Assembly: GCA_963731745.1 (NCBI GenBank)
Contig: CAVSWT010000009.1
Location: 124,001 to 188,000 of the forward strand
DNA length: 64,000 nt
Reading direction: 5' to 3'
Source of the DNA: CAVSWT01 sp963731745
GTDB lineage: Bacteria; Bacteroidota; Ignavibacteria; Ignavibacteriales; Ignavibacteriaceae
The translations under genes and the position numbers were made by a program. The stretch's first letter is position 1. Every line of letters begins with the position of its first letter. Of the stretch, positions 10,141-19,734 are shown piece after piece. Below the pieces are notes generated by a model, which made no database searches, was not told the DNA's origin, and saw only the letters and a list, made by a program, of their open reading frames with translations.

Positions 10141-12522
10141 TCATTCTAAATAAACTTTTACATTAACCGGACCGGACTTCATCTTTTTTAGGAGATTACC
10201 ATTAATTTTGTTTCCGTCTACTTCAATTCTTGCTGCACCTTTTGTTTCATGATTATTATTTATCACATTGATATTAAACATTGTTCCTCTAAAATATCTT
10301 TTTATTGAAAATCCATCCCACTCTTTTGGTATGCATGGATCAATTAGCAGCCCATCCTTTTCAGCTCTAATTCCTAATATCCAATCGACAATTATTTTTT
10401 GAAGCCATGCTGCAGAGCCAGTATACCAGGTCCATCCGGCTTTACCATAAAAAGGAGAATCAGGCCCATCGATATTTCCCGGGGTTACATATGGTTCGGC
10501 GGAATATTCATCGGCATTCATTCCATTATTAATTGGAGAAATTCTCTTAAATATTTCGTATGCAGTCTCCGGCTCACCCAATATAGCAAAAGCCCAAATT
10601 GACCAAGTTGCCGCATGCATATAAACACCGCCATTTTCTCTTCTCCCAGGAGCGTATCTTGAAAGATATCCGATATATTTATCCGGAGTTGAATAAGCCG
10701 GAGAAAGCAACAAGGTTCCATTTTTTTTCAATAGATATTTTTTTACCGAATTCATCGCTTGCTTTTGTTTATCATTATCTGAAATACCACTTATCACTGA
10801 CCAAGTTTGGGGATTTAAGTAGATACTTCCCTGCTTGTTAATTTTACTTCCAATTTTTTCTCCCGAATCTTTGGTCCCTCTATAAAACCACTCACCGTCC
10901 CAAGCATTTTTTTCGAATGCTGCTTGTAATTTGTTAGCCGCGCTTTCTAATTTTTTTAATCTAGAGGAATCATTTTTTCTTTTTGCGATATCTTGAAATT
11001 CAATTAATATATAATAAAGAAATTCGGCCAGCCAAATTGATTCACCTTTCATATCAAGCCCCACAGCGCTTAAGCCGTCATTCCAGTCACCGGCACCGAT
11101 TAACGGAATTCCTCTTTTACTTAATCTGGATAAAACCTTATCAATAGCTTTTAAACTATGTTGATATAAAGTTTCTTTAACTTTTGGCTTATCATAATAT
11201 TCAATTTTTGAATTTAAAAAATTTAAATTGTCTGTCTCCTTTAAATATTGAATAAGTAGAAACGGCAGCCACAATAAATCATCTGTCATTTTTGTTGTTA
11301 AGCCGGTTTCAGTAATTGGATGCCACCAATGGAATACTGTCCCATCAGAAAATTGATGCCTTGCATGAAGCTTAATTTGATTTTCAGTATAAGTTTTATC
11401 AATAGGCAGAAAGACAAGGCTATCTTGAAGCTGATCTCTAAAACCGAAAGCCCCGCTTTGTTGATAGTATGCAGTTCTTCCCCACAATCTTCCCGCAATA
11501 GTCTGATATCTCAGCCATTTATTAACAAGCAAATTCATTGCTTTATCAGGAGTATTAATTTCTAATGTTTCTAATAAACCATCCCATCTTTCCTTTACTG
11601 ATTTTAGAGCTTCATCTATTTGTGAAGGCGATTTATATTTTTTCAAAATAGCAGAAAGATCCTTTTTATTTTTCACCAAGCCTAAGTAAAAATCTATCCT
11701 GTCAGATTCTCCATCTTTTAATTTAATATCAATTTTTATTGTGCCGATCGGATCATTCCAATTTCCCGTTTGTTTTGTAAGTGAGCCTTCATTCAATGCT
11801 TTAGGATTAAGAAGATCCCCGTACTGTCCAATAAAATTTTCTTTCTCCGTTTCAAAGTCAGTTACATTCTTATTAGAAGTTAAATAACCGTAGTACTCGT
11901 AATCAACATTCCAATGCCCTCTATCGCCTAAGGGAATCTCCCATAATCTCTTAGTTGCCAGGATTGCATTATTTGATTTATCAAATTCAGTAACAATAAA
12001 AGATTTATGAAATTCTCTGTGATGATCTGCCGATGAACCTAAACACCATTCAAAATAAGTATAAAATGATAGGTCAGCAGTCTGTGCGGAATTATTGCGT
12101 ACTTTTAAATCCCAAATCTCAAGGTTATCATTATTCGGGACAAATAAAGTAAATTCAATTTTAATTCCTTTGTATTCTGTGGTTATAATTGTGTAACCGA
12201 AACCGTGCCTGCATTCATAACTATTTAATTCTTTTTTAACAGGCAGGAAAGTTGGAGACCAGATTTCCCCTGTGACATTATTTTTTATATAAATATATTT
12301 TCCCCAATTGTCTTGAATTAAATCTTGATGCCAGCGTGTAAGCCTGTTAAATTCGGAATGAGTTTGCCAGCTAAATCCGCCGCCGGATTGCGAAATAACA
12401 AATCCATAATCTCCATTTGTAATAACATTAACCCATGGTTTAGGAGTTTTATAATTCTTAATAATGTATTCATTCCCATCTTCTGAAAAATAACCATACT
12501 TAGTTTCAAATTGCTTTTTCAA
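10141..12522 (-). CDS. GH94-family disaccharide/oligosaccharide phosphorylase
   Basis: The 793 residues match the length and domain order of GH94 enzymes such as cellobiose and chitobiose phosphorylase: N-terminal beta-sandwich, linker helices, (alpha/alpha)6 barrel and C-terminal sheet. The barrel has GAFGFRDQLQDS (from about residue 357), HWWHPITETGLTTKMTDDLLW and GDWNDG; the Asp of WND (D482) is the expected general acid. GH94 enzymes split a beta-glycosidic bond with inorganic phosphate to give a sugar 1-phosphate. There is no signal peptide, so it acts in the cytosol on imported sugar. It precedes the GH2 gene by 12 bases. The linkage cleaved cannot be decided by eye. Confidence 0.88.
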   Translation of the reverse strand: MKKQFETKYGYFSEDGNEYIIKNYKTPKPWVNVITNGDYGFVISQSGGGFSWQTHSEFNRLTRWHQDLIQDNWGKYIYIKNNVTGEIWSPTFLPVKKELNSYECRHGFGYTIITTEYKGIKIEFTLFVPNNDNLEIWDLKVRNNSAQTADLSFYTYFEWCLGSSADHHREFHKSFIVTEFDKSNNAILATKRLWEIPLGDRGHWNVDYEYYGYLTSNKNVTDFETEKENFIGQYGDLLNPKALNEGSLTKQTGNWNDPIGTIKIDIKLKDGESDRIDFYLGLVKNKKDLSAILKKYKSPSQIDEALKSVKERWDGLLETLEINTPDKAMNLLVNKWLRYQTIAGRLWGRTAYYQQSGAFGFRDQLQDSLVFLPIDKTYTENQIKLHARHQFSDGTVFHWWHPITETGLTTKMTDDLLWLPFLLIQYLKETDNLNFLNSKIEYYDKPKVKETLYQHSLKAIDKVLSRLSKRGIPLIGAGDWNDGLSAVGLDMKGESIWLAEFLYYILIEFQDIAKRKNDSSRLKKLESAANKLQAAFEKNAWDGEWFYRGTKDSGEKIGSKINKQGSIYLNPQTWSVISGISDNDKQKQAMNSVKKYLLKKNGTLLLSPAYSTPDKYIGYLSRYAPGRRENGGVYMHAATWSIWAFAILGEPETAYEIFKRISPINNGMNADEYSAEPYVTPGNIDGPDSPFYGKAGWTWYTGSAAWLQKIIVDWILGIRAEKDGLLIDPCIPKEWDGFSIKRYFRGTMFNINVINNNHETKGAARIEVDGNKINGNLLKKMKSGPVNVKVYLE

Positions 12523-12577
12523 AATTTGTCCCTGTATTAGATAGAATTTTTAGTTGAATTGTTTGCTTTAATATTAT

Positions 12578-12605
12578 ATCAGCCGGCATTTTATTACCGG
12601 CTGAT
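12578..12605 (-). terminator. Hairpin after the T9SS protein gene, possible attenuating terminator
   Basis: ATCAGCCGG and CCGGCTGAT pair over nine bases around a 10-base loop, 33 bases after the stop at 12639. The following minus-strand bases are A/T rich but contain no long T run, so read-through into the phosphorylase gene is likely. It may instead protect the 3' end of the upstream transcript. Confidence 0.5.
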
Positions 12606-12638
12606 AATTGCAAATATAAATTGAATAGTATAATAATT

Positions 12639-13718
12639 TTATTTAAGCAGCATAAATTTCTTAGTGTTAACAAAATTGCCTGTTCTCAAGGTATAATAGT
12701 AAACACCACTGCTTAAATTACTTGCATTAAAGTTTATCTCATGACTGCCTGCGGATATTTGTTCATTAACCAAGGTAGCAACTTCATTTCCCAGAATATT
12801 ATAAACTTTTAGAGATACAAAATTATCCTGCGGCAAAGAATATGTAATCTTTGTGGAAGGATTGAATGGATTTGGATAATTTTGATTTAAACTATATTCA
12901 ATGGGCAGTAATGCAGCAGCTTCAACTGTTTTTGAATAGCTGTATGCACCATTGTAATCAACTTGTTTTAGTCTATAGTACATTCTGCTATTAACAGATT
13001 TATCCACAAAAGAGTAAACTTTAGATTCGGAAGTAGTGCCATGCCCCTGAACAAATCCAATTTTACTAAAGGATTTATTATCCCGGCTTCTCTCAATTTC
13101 GAAACCTGAATTATTTTTTTCAGTTGCTGTATTCCAGCTTAAATGAACATCATTTCCAATAGTTGAAGCGGTAAAAGAAGCTAATTCAACAGGAACAGGT
13201 GTAGCTGGGTTAAATGAAATATTATCAATATAGGCTATGCTGCCTGATGTTCTTGTAGCTGGGAAATCAGGTATTAGTGTTAAAGTTGTTGGCATTACAC
13301 CAATATCGCTACTGTAATCAAAAGTAAGTTCTTCCCATTGACCTGTAACTGTGTTAGGTACTTTATGGTCAGCATTTGGGGGTTCCAATTTAAGGTCAAA
13401 ATCAGAAATGACATTCTTATATACCATACATTTTACTATGCAATTGGTGTTATCAAGAGTAAAGGAAATTAATTTACCATTATAAGCACCTGCATAAACT
13501 TCACCATCTGCATTAACAATAAATCTCATACAATAATCAGATGTATTAATACCTGACTTGTCAGGATTTGGTACTCTAACAAAGTCTGTATCTGATCCTG
13601 CACCATTTGCGAAAACTGTCCAGCCTGTATCTGGTCCCACAGTTTCAAAATCAATTGTAGACTGCGCAAATAAAGAAATAGAAAAGAGAAACATAGAAAG
13701 TAGCAACAAACGTCTCAT
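12639..13718 (-). CDS. Secreted protein with carbohydrate-binding-like domain and T9SS sorting domain
   Basis: This 359-residue protein has a signal peptide (MRRLLLLSMFLFSISLFAQ). Residues about 20-170 form a jelly-roll-like domain that begins DFETVGPDTGWTVF and ends IAYIDNISFNP, as in carbohydrate-binding modules. A fibronectin-like segment (VELASFTAST to YYRLKQVDYNGAYSYS) and a type A sorting domain (NYPNPFNPSTKITYSL, ending KKFMLLK) follow. GGGAGG precedes the start. It lies 43 bases behind the lacI gene and heads the catabolic genes, so it probably binds the polymer at the cell surface. It has no catalytic domain. Confidence 0.82.
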   Translation of the reverse strand: MRRLLLLSMFLFSISLFAQSTIDFETVGPDTGWTVFANGAGSDTDFVRVPNPDKSGINTSDYCMRFIVNADGEVYAGAYNGKLISFTLDNTNCIVKCMVYKNVISDFDLKLEPPNADHKVPNTVTGQWEELTFDYSSDIGVMPTTLTLIPDFPATRTSGSIAYIDNISFNPATPVPVELASFTASTIGNDVHLSWNTATEKNNSGFEIERSRDNKSFSKIGFVQGHGTTSESKVYSFVDKSVNSRMYYRLKQVDYNGAYSYSKTVEAAALLPIEYSLNQNYPNPFNPSTKITYSLPQDNFVSLKVYNILGNEVATLVNEQISAGSHEINFNASNLSSGVYYYTLRTGNFVNTKKFMLLK

Positions 13719-13761
13719 AAGACCTCCCTAAGATTTATTTAGATATATTAATTAAGCAGAA

Positions 13762-14781
13762 CTAATTATTTATAGTCCTACACGAACCTCCAATTACCAG
13801 CCCAGTAGAAATTTTTATTGACTTTAATTCATTATTACCATTTTCGGATTCGGTTTCGAGCCGATTAAGTAGGGATGATGCTGCTGCTCTACCAATTTCG
13901 GATATCGGGACATGAACAGTTGTTAACCTAGGGGTCAAAAACTGAGAAATAAAAATATCATCAAAACCTGCAACTCCAATATCTTCAGGTATATTAAGTC
14001 CAAAAGATCTGATTGCTTTATAACAGCCCAATGCCATCATATCATTCGCAGCAAAAATTACTTCAGGACGATTATTCATTGTTAGCAATCTCCTGCAGGC
14101 ATCCTTACCGCTTTCCGCATTAAATTCCCCATTAATTATCCATTCTTCGTGTACTTGAATTTTATATTTTTTAAGAGCATCTACAAATCCTTTAGTTCTC
14201 TGAATAGCGTCATCATTATTGTATGGGCCTTTGATATGCGCAATTTTTTTATATCCGGCTTTAATCAAATACTCGCACATTGAAAATGCTCCTTGATAAT
14301 TATCAATAGAGACATAATCGTGATCAACTCCTTGGCCTTTAGAATTAATAATGCTAATTGGGATAGTGCTGTTTGCAAGTATATCTTTAATCTGTTCGCT
14401 AATTGTGGGAACGATAATTATTATTCCTCTTATTAAACTCTCCCCCATAAATCGAACTAATGATTCAACAATTGAGCGCTGACTATGTGAACTCGCTACA
14501 ATGGTATGATAACCGCCGGGATAAACGATTTCATCAACTCCATGAATTATCTCCGAGAAAAATTCACCATCAACATCCGGTAATACTACTCCAATAATAT
14601 TTGATTTATTTTTAACGAGGCTTCGGGCTAGAATGTTTGGTTTATAATGCAGGTCTTTTGCAATAGAAAGGATAATTTTTTTGGTATCTGATTTAACATT
14701 TTTATCGTTATTTAATGCTCTTGATACAGTAGCAATTGAAACATTAGCTCGTTCAGCAATTTCTTTTATTGTAATTGACAT
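13762..14781 (-). CDS. LacI-family transcriptional repressor
   Basis: The 339 residues contain an N-terminal helix-turn-helix (TIKEIAERANVSIATVSRAL, residues 3-22), a hinge helix (YKPNILARSL) and a periplasmic-binding-like effector domain (IPEDIGVAGFDDIFISQFL). The protein would bind a sugar effector and release DNA. The palindrome at 14797 lies 15 bases upstream of its start, so autoregulation and control of the divergent glycosidase are expected. The genes downstream could be read through from this promoter. The effector is unknown but is presumably a product of the imported sugar. Confidence 0.95.
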   Translation of the reverse strand: MSITIKEIAERANVSIATVSRALNNDKNVKSDTKKIILSIAKDLHYKPNILARSLVKNKSNIIGVVLPDVDGEFFSEIIHGVDEIVYPGGYHTIVASSHSQRSIVESLVRFMGESLIRGIIIIVPTISEQIKDILANSTIPISIINSKGQGVDHDYVSIDNYQGAFSMCEYLIKAGYKKIAHIKGPYNNDDAIQRTKGFVDALKKYKIQVHEEWIINGEFNAESGKDACRRLLTMNNRPEVIFAANDMMALGCYKAIRSFGLNIPEDIGVAGFDDIFISQFLTPRLTTVHVPISEIGRAAASSLLNRLETESENGNNELKSIKISTGLVIGGSCRTINN

Positions 14782-14796
14782 TTTTTGTGCTAATTT

Positions 14797-14810
14797 TGTA
14801 AACGTTTACA
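14797..14810. promoter_or_regulatory. LacI-family operator between lacI and the divergent glycosidase
   Basis: TGTAAACGTTTACA is identical to the site at 4755-4768. It sits in the 125-base divergent spacer, 15 bases from the lacI start and 96 bases before the start at 14907, a position from which both promoters could be repressed. Confidence 0.85.
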
Positions 14811-14906
14811 TTTGAACTTAAAATTTAAATTGTTATTTGTCAATAAGTTTTGAAAATATATTTAAATATTAAATAATGATAAATCCCTAGTTAATTGAGG
14901 TTTGAA

Positions 14907-17900
14907 ATGAAATTTAAACTTTTCTTAATGAGTGTGCTTTTTCAATTTCTGTTGCTGAGCAATACTTTTTCTCAATCGCTTCAAATTGATAATTTTGAAA
15001 ACTTCAATGACTGGCAAAAAGTTATTTCTGATGGCGTATCAATGCACCTCTCCATCGTTGACGGCTATAAAGGAAAATGCTTAAAGGTTGATTATGAATT
15101 TAATGGTTCAGGTTATTGCGGTATTCAAAAAAATATTTCTTTAGAACTCCCCAAGGATTACAAGTTTAATTACTATCTAAAAGCGAACTCACCAAATAAT
15201 AATTTGGAATTTAAATTAACCGATTCAACAGGAGAAAATGTCTGGTGGCTTAATCAGCATAATTTTGAATTCCCCAATCAGTGGCAAAAAATGGTTGTAA
15301 GAAGACGAGATATTGCCTTCGCTTGGGGTCCTATCGGCGGTGGAGAGATGAACAAGGTATATAATCTGCAAATTATAATTTCAGCTTCACAAGGCGGGAA
15401 AGGTACTATTTATTTAGACGAATTAAATTTGGATGAAGTTATTCCTCCAAAGAATCCAAATGCCTTACCAATTTTAACCGAGTCTTCAAATGATAATGGT
15501 TCATGGCGAAGAATTATTAAGAAATAATAATTTCCACTGGCGAAGTTCTGCTGATGAAGACCAGTCAATATTAATTGATTTTCAATACAAAAAAGAATAT
15601 GGAGGATTAATTATTGAATGGGACAGCAGCAATTTTGCAACAAACTTTAATATTTTGATTTCCGATGATAAAAAGGATTGGAATAAAGTTTATTCCAATG
15701 AGTCAGCAAATGGAAGGTACAGTTTTATTTTTCTTAAGAATGGTGAATCTCGATATATCAAAATTAAAATGAATAAAAGCTCGCACGGCAGGGGTTACGG
15801 AATCAATAGAATAAAAATTGAGAAATATGGATTTTCAAAAACTTATAACGATTTTTTTTTCGAAGTTTCAAAATATTATCCAAAAGGTTTTTTTCCAAAA
15901 TATTTTTACAATATACAATCATATTGGAACGTGATTGGAGTTAGTGAAGATTATAAAGAAGGCCTAATTAACGAAGAAGGTGCAATTGAAGTTGATAAAG
16001 GTTCATTTAGGTTGGAGCCATTTATATTCAATAATAATAAATTAATCACCTGGGCTGATGCGACGATCACTCAAGGACTGGAAGAAAATTATCTGCCAAT
16101 TCCTTCAGTAAAATGGAACACAAAAGATTTAGATCTAAGCATAAAAGCCTTTGCAGCTGATTCAACCGGCAATTCGTCAATTTTTGTTAGATATAGAATA
16201 ATAAATAATTCTTCAATTAAACAAAGCGGTAACTTTTATTTAACAATTCGCCCATATCAAGTGAATCCGCCCTGGCAATTTTTAAATGTTGTCGGCGGGA
16301 CTTCTAAAATAAATTCTATCTTTTTTAACAAAGGTAATGTAGTTGTAAACTCAGAACGAAATATTATTCCAGTTAATCAATCAGAATCATTTGGAGCATC
16401 AAGTTTTAGTGATGGTGAAATAATTACCTATATAAATAAGAATAGTCTTCCTTCCAATTCAAGTGCTATAGACGATTTTGGATTTGCTTCAGGAGCATTG
16501 AAATATAAATTTGCAATTAAGCCTGGTGCTTTCAAAGATTATGTGTTTATAATTCCATTTTATAAAAACTCAGATTACTTATCTATTAACAAAACTAAAA
16601 TTAATGTCGATAGTCTTTTTGAAAATAAACTTTCTGAAATAAAGAAATTTTGGATTGAAAAATTAAACCATATAAAATTTGATTTACCAAGTTCTGCTGA
16701 TAAATATATAAATACTCTTCGAAGTAATTTAGCTTACATATTAATTAATAAAGATGGGCCAGCCATCCAGCCAGGATCTCGAAGTTATGAAAGAGCTTGG
16801 ATTCGGGACGGAGCTTTGACTTCAACTGCTTTATTAAGTCTTGGAATAAAAAAGGAAGTTAGGGAATACTTAGATTGGTATACCCAATATCAATACCCGA
16901 GCGGTAAAATTCCATGCGTAGTTGATAATAGAGGTGCGGATCCAACTGCGGAAAATGACAGCCATGGTGAATTTATTTATGCCATGCTTCAATATTTTAT
17001 TTTTACAAATGATACTTCGTTTTTAAAACAAAAGTATGAAAATATAAAAAAAACAGTTGACTATATTAATTATTTGACAAGCTTGAGAAAAACAAAACAA
17101 TATCAAAAAAAAGACTCACTTGCATTTTATGGTTTAATGCCGGAATCGATAAGTCATGAAGGTTATTCCGCCAAACCAATGCATTCCTATTGGGATGATT
17201 TTTTTACTATTCGCGGTTTGAAAGATGCAGTAACAATTGCTAAAGTATTAAATAAAAAAGAGGATGAAAAAAAATTTACTCTACTAAGGGATGAGTTTGA
17301 AAAAAATTTATATCATTCAATCGATCTTGCCATGCAGATGCATAATATTGATTACATACCAGGCTGTGTTGAATTGGGTGATTTTGATGCTACATCTACC
17401 ACCATTGCTTTATATCCAGCAAATGAATTACACAATCTTCATGAACCACAACTAAATAATACATTTGATAAGTACTTCGAAAATTTTAATAAAAGATTAA
17501 ATCCTACGGACAATTGGATTAATTACACCCCATATGAAATAAGAGTTGCGGGAACATTTTTATATTTAAATGAAAAAGAAAAAACTCATAAATTATTAAA
17601 CTTTTTCTTTAATGATCAAAGGCCAAAAAATTGGAATCATTGGGCTGAAGTAGTTTGGAAAGATCGCAACGAACCAAAATTTATTGGCGATATGCCGCAC
17701 ACATGGATTGGTTCGGATTATATTACTGTTATAAGATCCATCTTTGGCTATGAGCGTGAAGATGATAGTTCACTAGTCCTGGGTGCTGGGATAATACCAA
17801 AGTGGTTGGAAAGGTCTCAAGGAATTTCAATAAATAATTTTGCCACACGATACGGGGATATTTCATATCAAATCAAAAAGCAAAACTCCGAGATTATTAT

Positions 17901-18066
17901 AAAAGTCGATGGTAAAATCAGTATCCCCAATGGAGGAATTATCTTTAAATCTCCATCAGATAAAAACATTAGAAGTGTTTTAATAAATAATAAGGTCTAC
18001 AATAAATTTGATAAGAATGAAATACGAATTGATAAGATTCCTTCAAATGTCATTGTCGATTACTAA
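14907..18066 (+). CDS. Secreted (alpha/alpha)6-barrel glycosidase-like protein with CBM, frameshifted
   Basis: The ATG at 14907 is chosen because TTGAGG lies just upstream and a signal peptide (MKFKLFLMSVLFQFLLLSNT) follows. The first frame (to a stop at 15527) holds a CBM11-like domain (LQIDNFENFNDWQK to GTIYLDELNLDEV) and the beginning of a discoidin-like domain. The second frame (readable from about 15490 to 18066) holds the rest of that domain (WRSSADEDQSILIDF), then a six-hairpin barrel with RAWIRDGALTST and ADPTAENDSHGEF. Removing one A near 15519-15525 gives one chain of 1052 residues. It resembles glucoamylase-like proteins, but I cannot name the family. Control by the adjacent operator is likely. 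Confidence 0.75.
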
Positions 18067-18247
18067 CATTTTAGTGATTAAAAATTTTATAAAATAAATA
18101 AGAAGGTCTTCATAACAGCGAAATTGAAGATAGATTTGGGATTTCAATATTGTGATGTAATTGGAGGAATTATTTTATTATCAAGGAAAGCAACGCTGAC
18201 GGTAAACGAGTATATTCCAATATATCATATTGAGTTTCACGAAATAA

Positions 18248-18285
18248 AACTAAAAAGCCGATTCAATTGAATCGGCTTTTTAGTT
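18248..18285. terminator. Bidirectional terminator, perfect 38-base palindrome
   Basis: The left arm AACTAAAAAGCCGATTCAA is the exact reverse complement of the right arm. Both strands end the stem with a run of T (CGGCTTTTTAGTT), so it can stop transcription of the plus-strand glycosidase and of the minus-strand flagellar-side transcript. Confidence 0.85.
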
Positions 18286-18297
18286 TAAAATAAAAGT

Positions 18298-18330
18298 GGC
18301 GTTAGAATGACAAAGAAAATTTCTAACGCC
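18298..18330 (-). terminator. Hairpin downstream of the DUF4402 gene
   Basis: GGCGTTAGAA pairs perfectly with TTCTAACGCC around a 13-base loop. On the minus strand it is followed by ACTTTTATTTT, so it can act as a terminator 123 bases after the stop at 18453. Confidence 0.55.
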
Positions 18331-18452
18331 ATGAGGACCCATTCTGGGAAAATCAATTTCTGCAACAAACAATTAACTAACTATAAATAGTATCGGAATT
18401 TATTTTAAAAAGTTTAGTCTTCATAAATTAATCATGGCTATCAATGAATTAA

Positions 18453-18977
18453 TTAATAAGAAACATTTACAGTAAATATACCTTCATAATCACCTTGGGC
18501 CTGTGATTTATCAACTTGTATAGAACCGCCAACCCATAAATATAATCTTCCATCATTCTTCACTTTAACCAATTTGTAAGAATTTCCGCTTATTATCTTA
18601 GATGGATTAGTATATAAATTATGATTTCCGGTATGTACCATCTCCGGTGTAAAAATTAAAGATGATTTGCTTCCACCATTCTGTTTTGCCCACATCTCAT
18701 TTGATAAAATTGATGGAGAAAAGGAAATTGTGACATTTTTTTCTGGATGCCCCGCCACTAATAATTCTGTTCCATTTGAAGGATTTATGGCTGCTGTAAA
18801 GCCCTGGCCGCTAAGAATAATTTCACCATAATTTAAAGAAGTTTTATCTTCATGTGTTACAGATAAACCTTGGACTATTGTCGCACTGATTTGAGTTGTT
18901 GAGGTAACAGATGATTGACCGAAGACGAGAAAACAATTGCACAATAAAATACATGACGGAATAATTAATTTATTCAT
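18453..18977 (-). CDS. DUF4402-type secreted protein
   Basis: The 174-residue protein has a signal peptide (MNKLIIPSCILLCNCFLVFGQ) and then resembles DUF4402 proteins: paired beta strands (TSLNYGEIILSGQG, PEKNVTISFSPS) and a terminal GDYEGIFTVNVSY. The family is found in surface or pilus-like proteins of Gram-negative bacteria, but no molecular function is established. It is the last gene of the long co-directional run that includes the flagellar genes, 44 bases after an unknown protein. A link with motility is not shown. Confidence 0.7.
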   Translation of the reverse strand: MNKLIIPSCILLCNCFLVFGQSSVTSTTQISATIVQGLSVTHEDKTSLNYGEIILSGQGFTAAINPSNGTELLVAGHPEKNVTISFSPSILSNEMWAKQNGGSKSSLIFTPEMVHTGNHNLYTNPSKIISGNSYKLVKVKNDGRLYLWVGGSIQVDKSQAQGDYEGIFTVNVSY

Positions 18978-19021
18978 ATGAAGAAGTCCTTTTCTTTTGG
19001 CAGTTTTATTGCCGATGTATC

Positions 19022-19684
19022 TTAAGAATCATTCTTAAGTGATCTTATAAGATTGATTTTTATGGGCTCAACATCCTTAAGATCCGTTCTAATATTTGCT
19101 GAAATTTTTGATTCGGTCAGCTTTTCAATAAAATTAAATAAATGATTATTAACGTGATCAAATTCTTTTTTTAAATCTTCTAATAAATCACCAATTAATT
19201 CAGTTAACATAACTGAATTGGTTTTATTCAATTGATTTTCAATCTTAAATGCAAATAATCTTTTAAACAAACTTTCCAGTTTGTCAAGCGTTACAGCCTG
19301 CGGTAAAACCTCTTCATTTATGCCTTCAATTCTTACTTCCACTTCAACAAGCATTGGATCATCATCATCGGCTTGGGAGTTTTCTTTTATTACTTTATAA
19401 TCAAGTGTTTTCAAAGAATCAATATTTGGCAAGTCGACCACTGTCTGAAATTCAATATCAGACGTAATAAAAGATATAGCTAATTTTCCTTTTGATAGAT
19501 GAGATATTTCTTTCAGGCGCCATTGAATGTTTGTTAAATATTGTAAAGCAGGAGAAAATATGATTGAATCATGAAATTGAAATGAGCTATACGGATTCCT
19601 TCTAAGAAATTTATTCTGATTTCCAGAACCATTGGATTTCTTAAAATCTGATCCAGCCGAAATATTTATTATTTTATTCAACAT
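19022..19684 (-). CDS. Unknown 220-residue protein at the end of the flagellar run
   Basis: The start at 19684 follows GTAAGGATTATT, a good ribosome site; the longer frame to 19720 lacks a normal start codon. The protein is soluble and without signal peptide. Its C-terminal half is charged and helical (LEDLKKEFDHVNNHLFNFIE), and a block of acidic residues (QADDDDPMLVEVEVRIEG) sits near the middle. I do not recognise a family. It follows the receiver-domain protein and its start region forms a small hairpin that covers the ribosome site. A role in motility regulation is only suggested by position. Confidence 0.6.
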   Translation of the reverse strand: MLNKIINISAGSDFKKSNGSGNQNKFLRRNPYSSFQFHDSIIFSPALQYLTNIQWRLKEISHLSKGKLAISFITSDIEFQTVVDLPNIDSLKTLDYKVIKENSQADDDDPMLVEVEVRIEGINEEVLPQAVTLDKLESLFKRLFAFKIENQLNKTNSVMLTELIGDLLEDLKKEFDHVNNHLFNFIEKLTESKISANIRTDLKDVEPIKINLIRSLKNDS

Positions 19685-19689
19685 AATAA

Positions 19690-19712
19690 TCCTTACTACA
19701 TTATCGTAAGGA
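19690..19712 (-). promoter_or_regulatory. Hairpin that sequesters the ribosome binding site
   Basis: TCCTTAC pairs with GTAAGGA around a nine-base loop just upstream of the ATG at 19684. The right arm in mRNA is the Shine-Dalgarno sequence itself, so translation could be held back or regulated. CsrA encoded nearby binds GGA in hairpins, but the GGA here is in the stem, not the loop. Confidence 0.45.
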
Positions 19713-19734
19713 CTAATCAAATACTTAAGTCAGC

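Larger units (their letters stand above)
18067..18452. other. Intergenic region of 386 bases with two hairpins
   Basis: The region lies between converging genes. It holds a long perfect palindrome (18248-18285) and a second hairpin (18298-18330). I see no convincing gene; TTGGAGGA near 18160 looks like a ribosome site but no open frame follows. Confidence 0.6.

Noticed and set aside
18121..18245. TTGGAGGA near 18160 as a start of a small gene
   Set aside because: No frame of useful length with a start codon follows.
19690..19712. CsrA-binding site in the hairpin ahead of 19684
   Set aside because: CsrA prefers GGA in a hairpin loop; here GGA lies in the stem, so only a generic ribosome-site hairpin is claimed.
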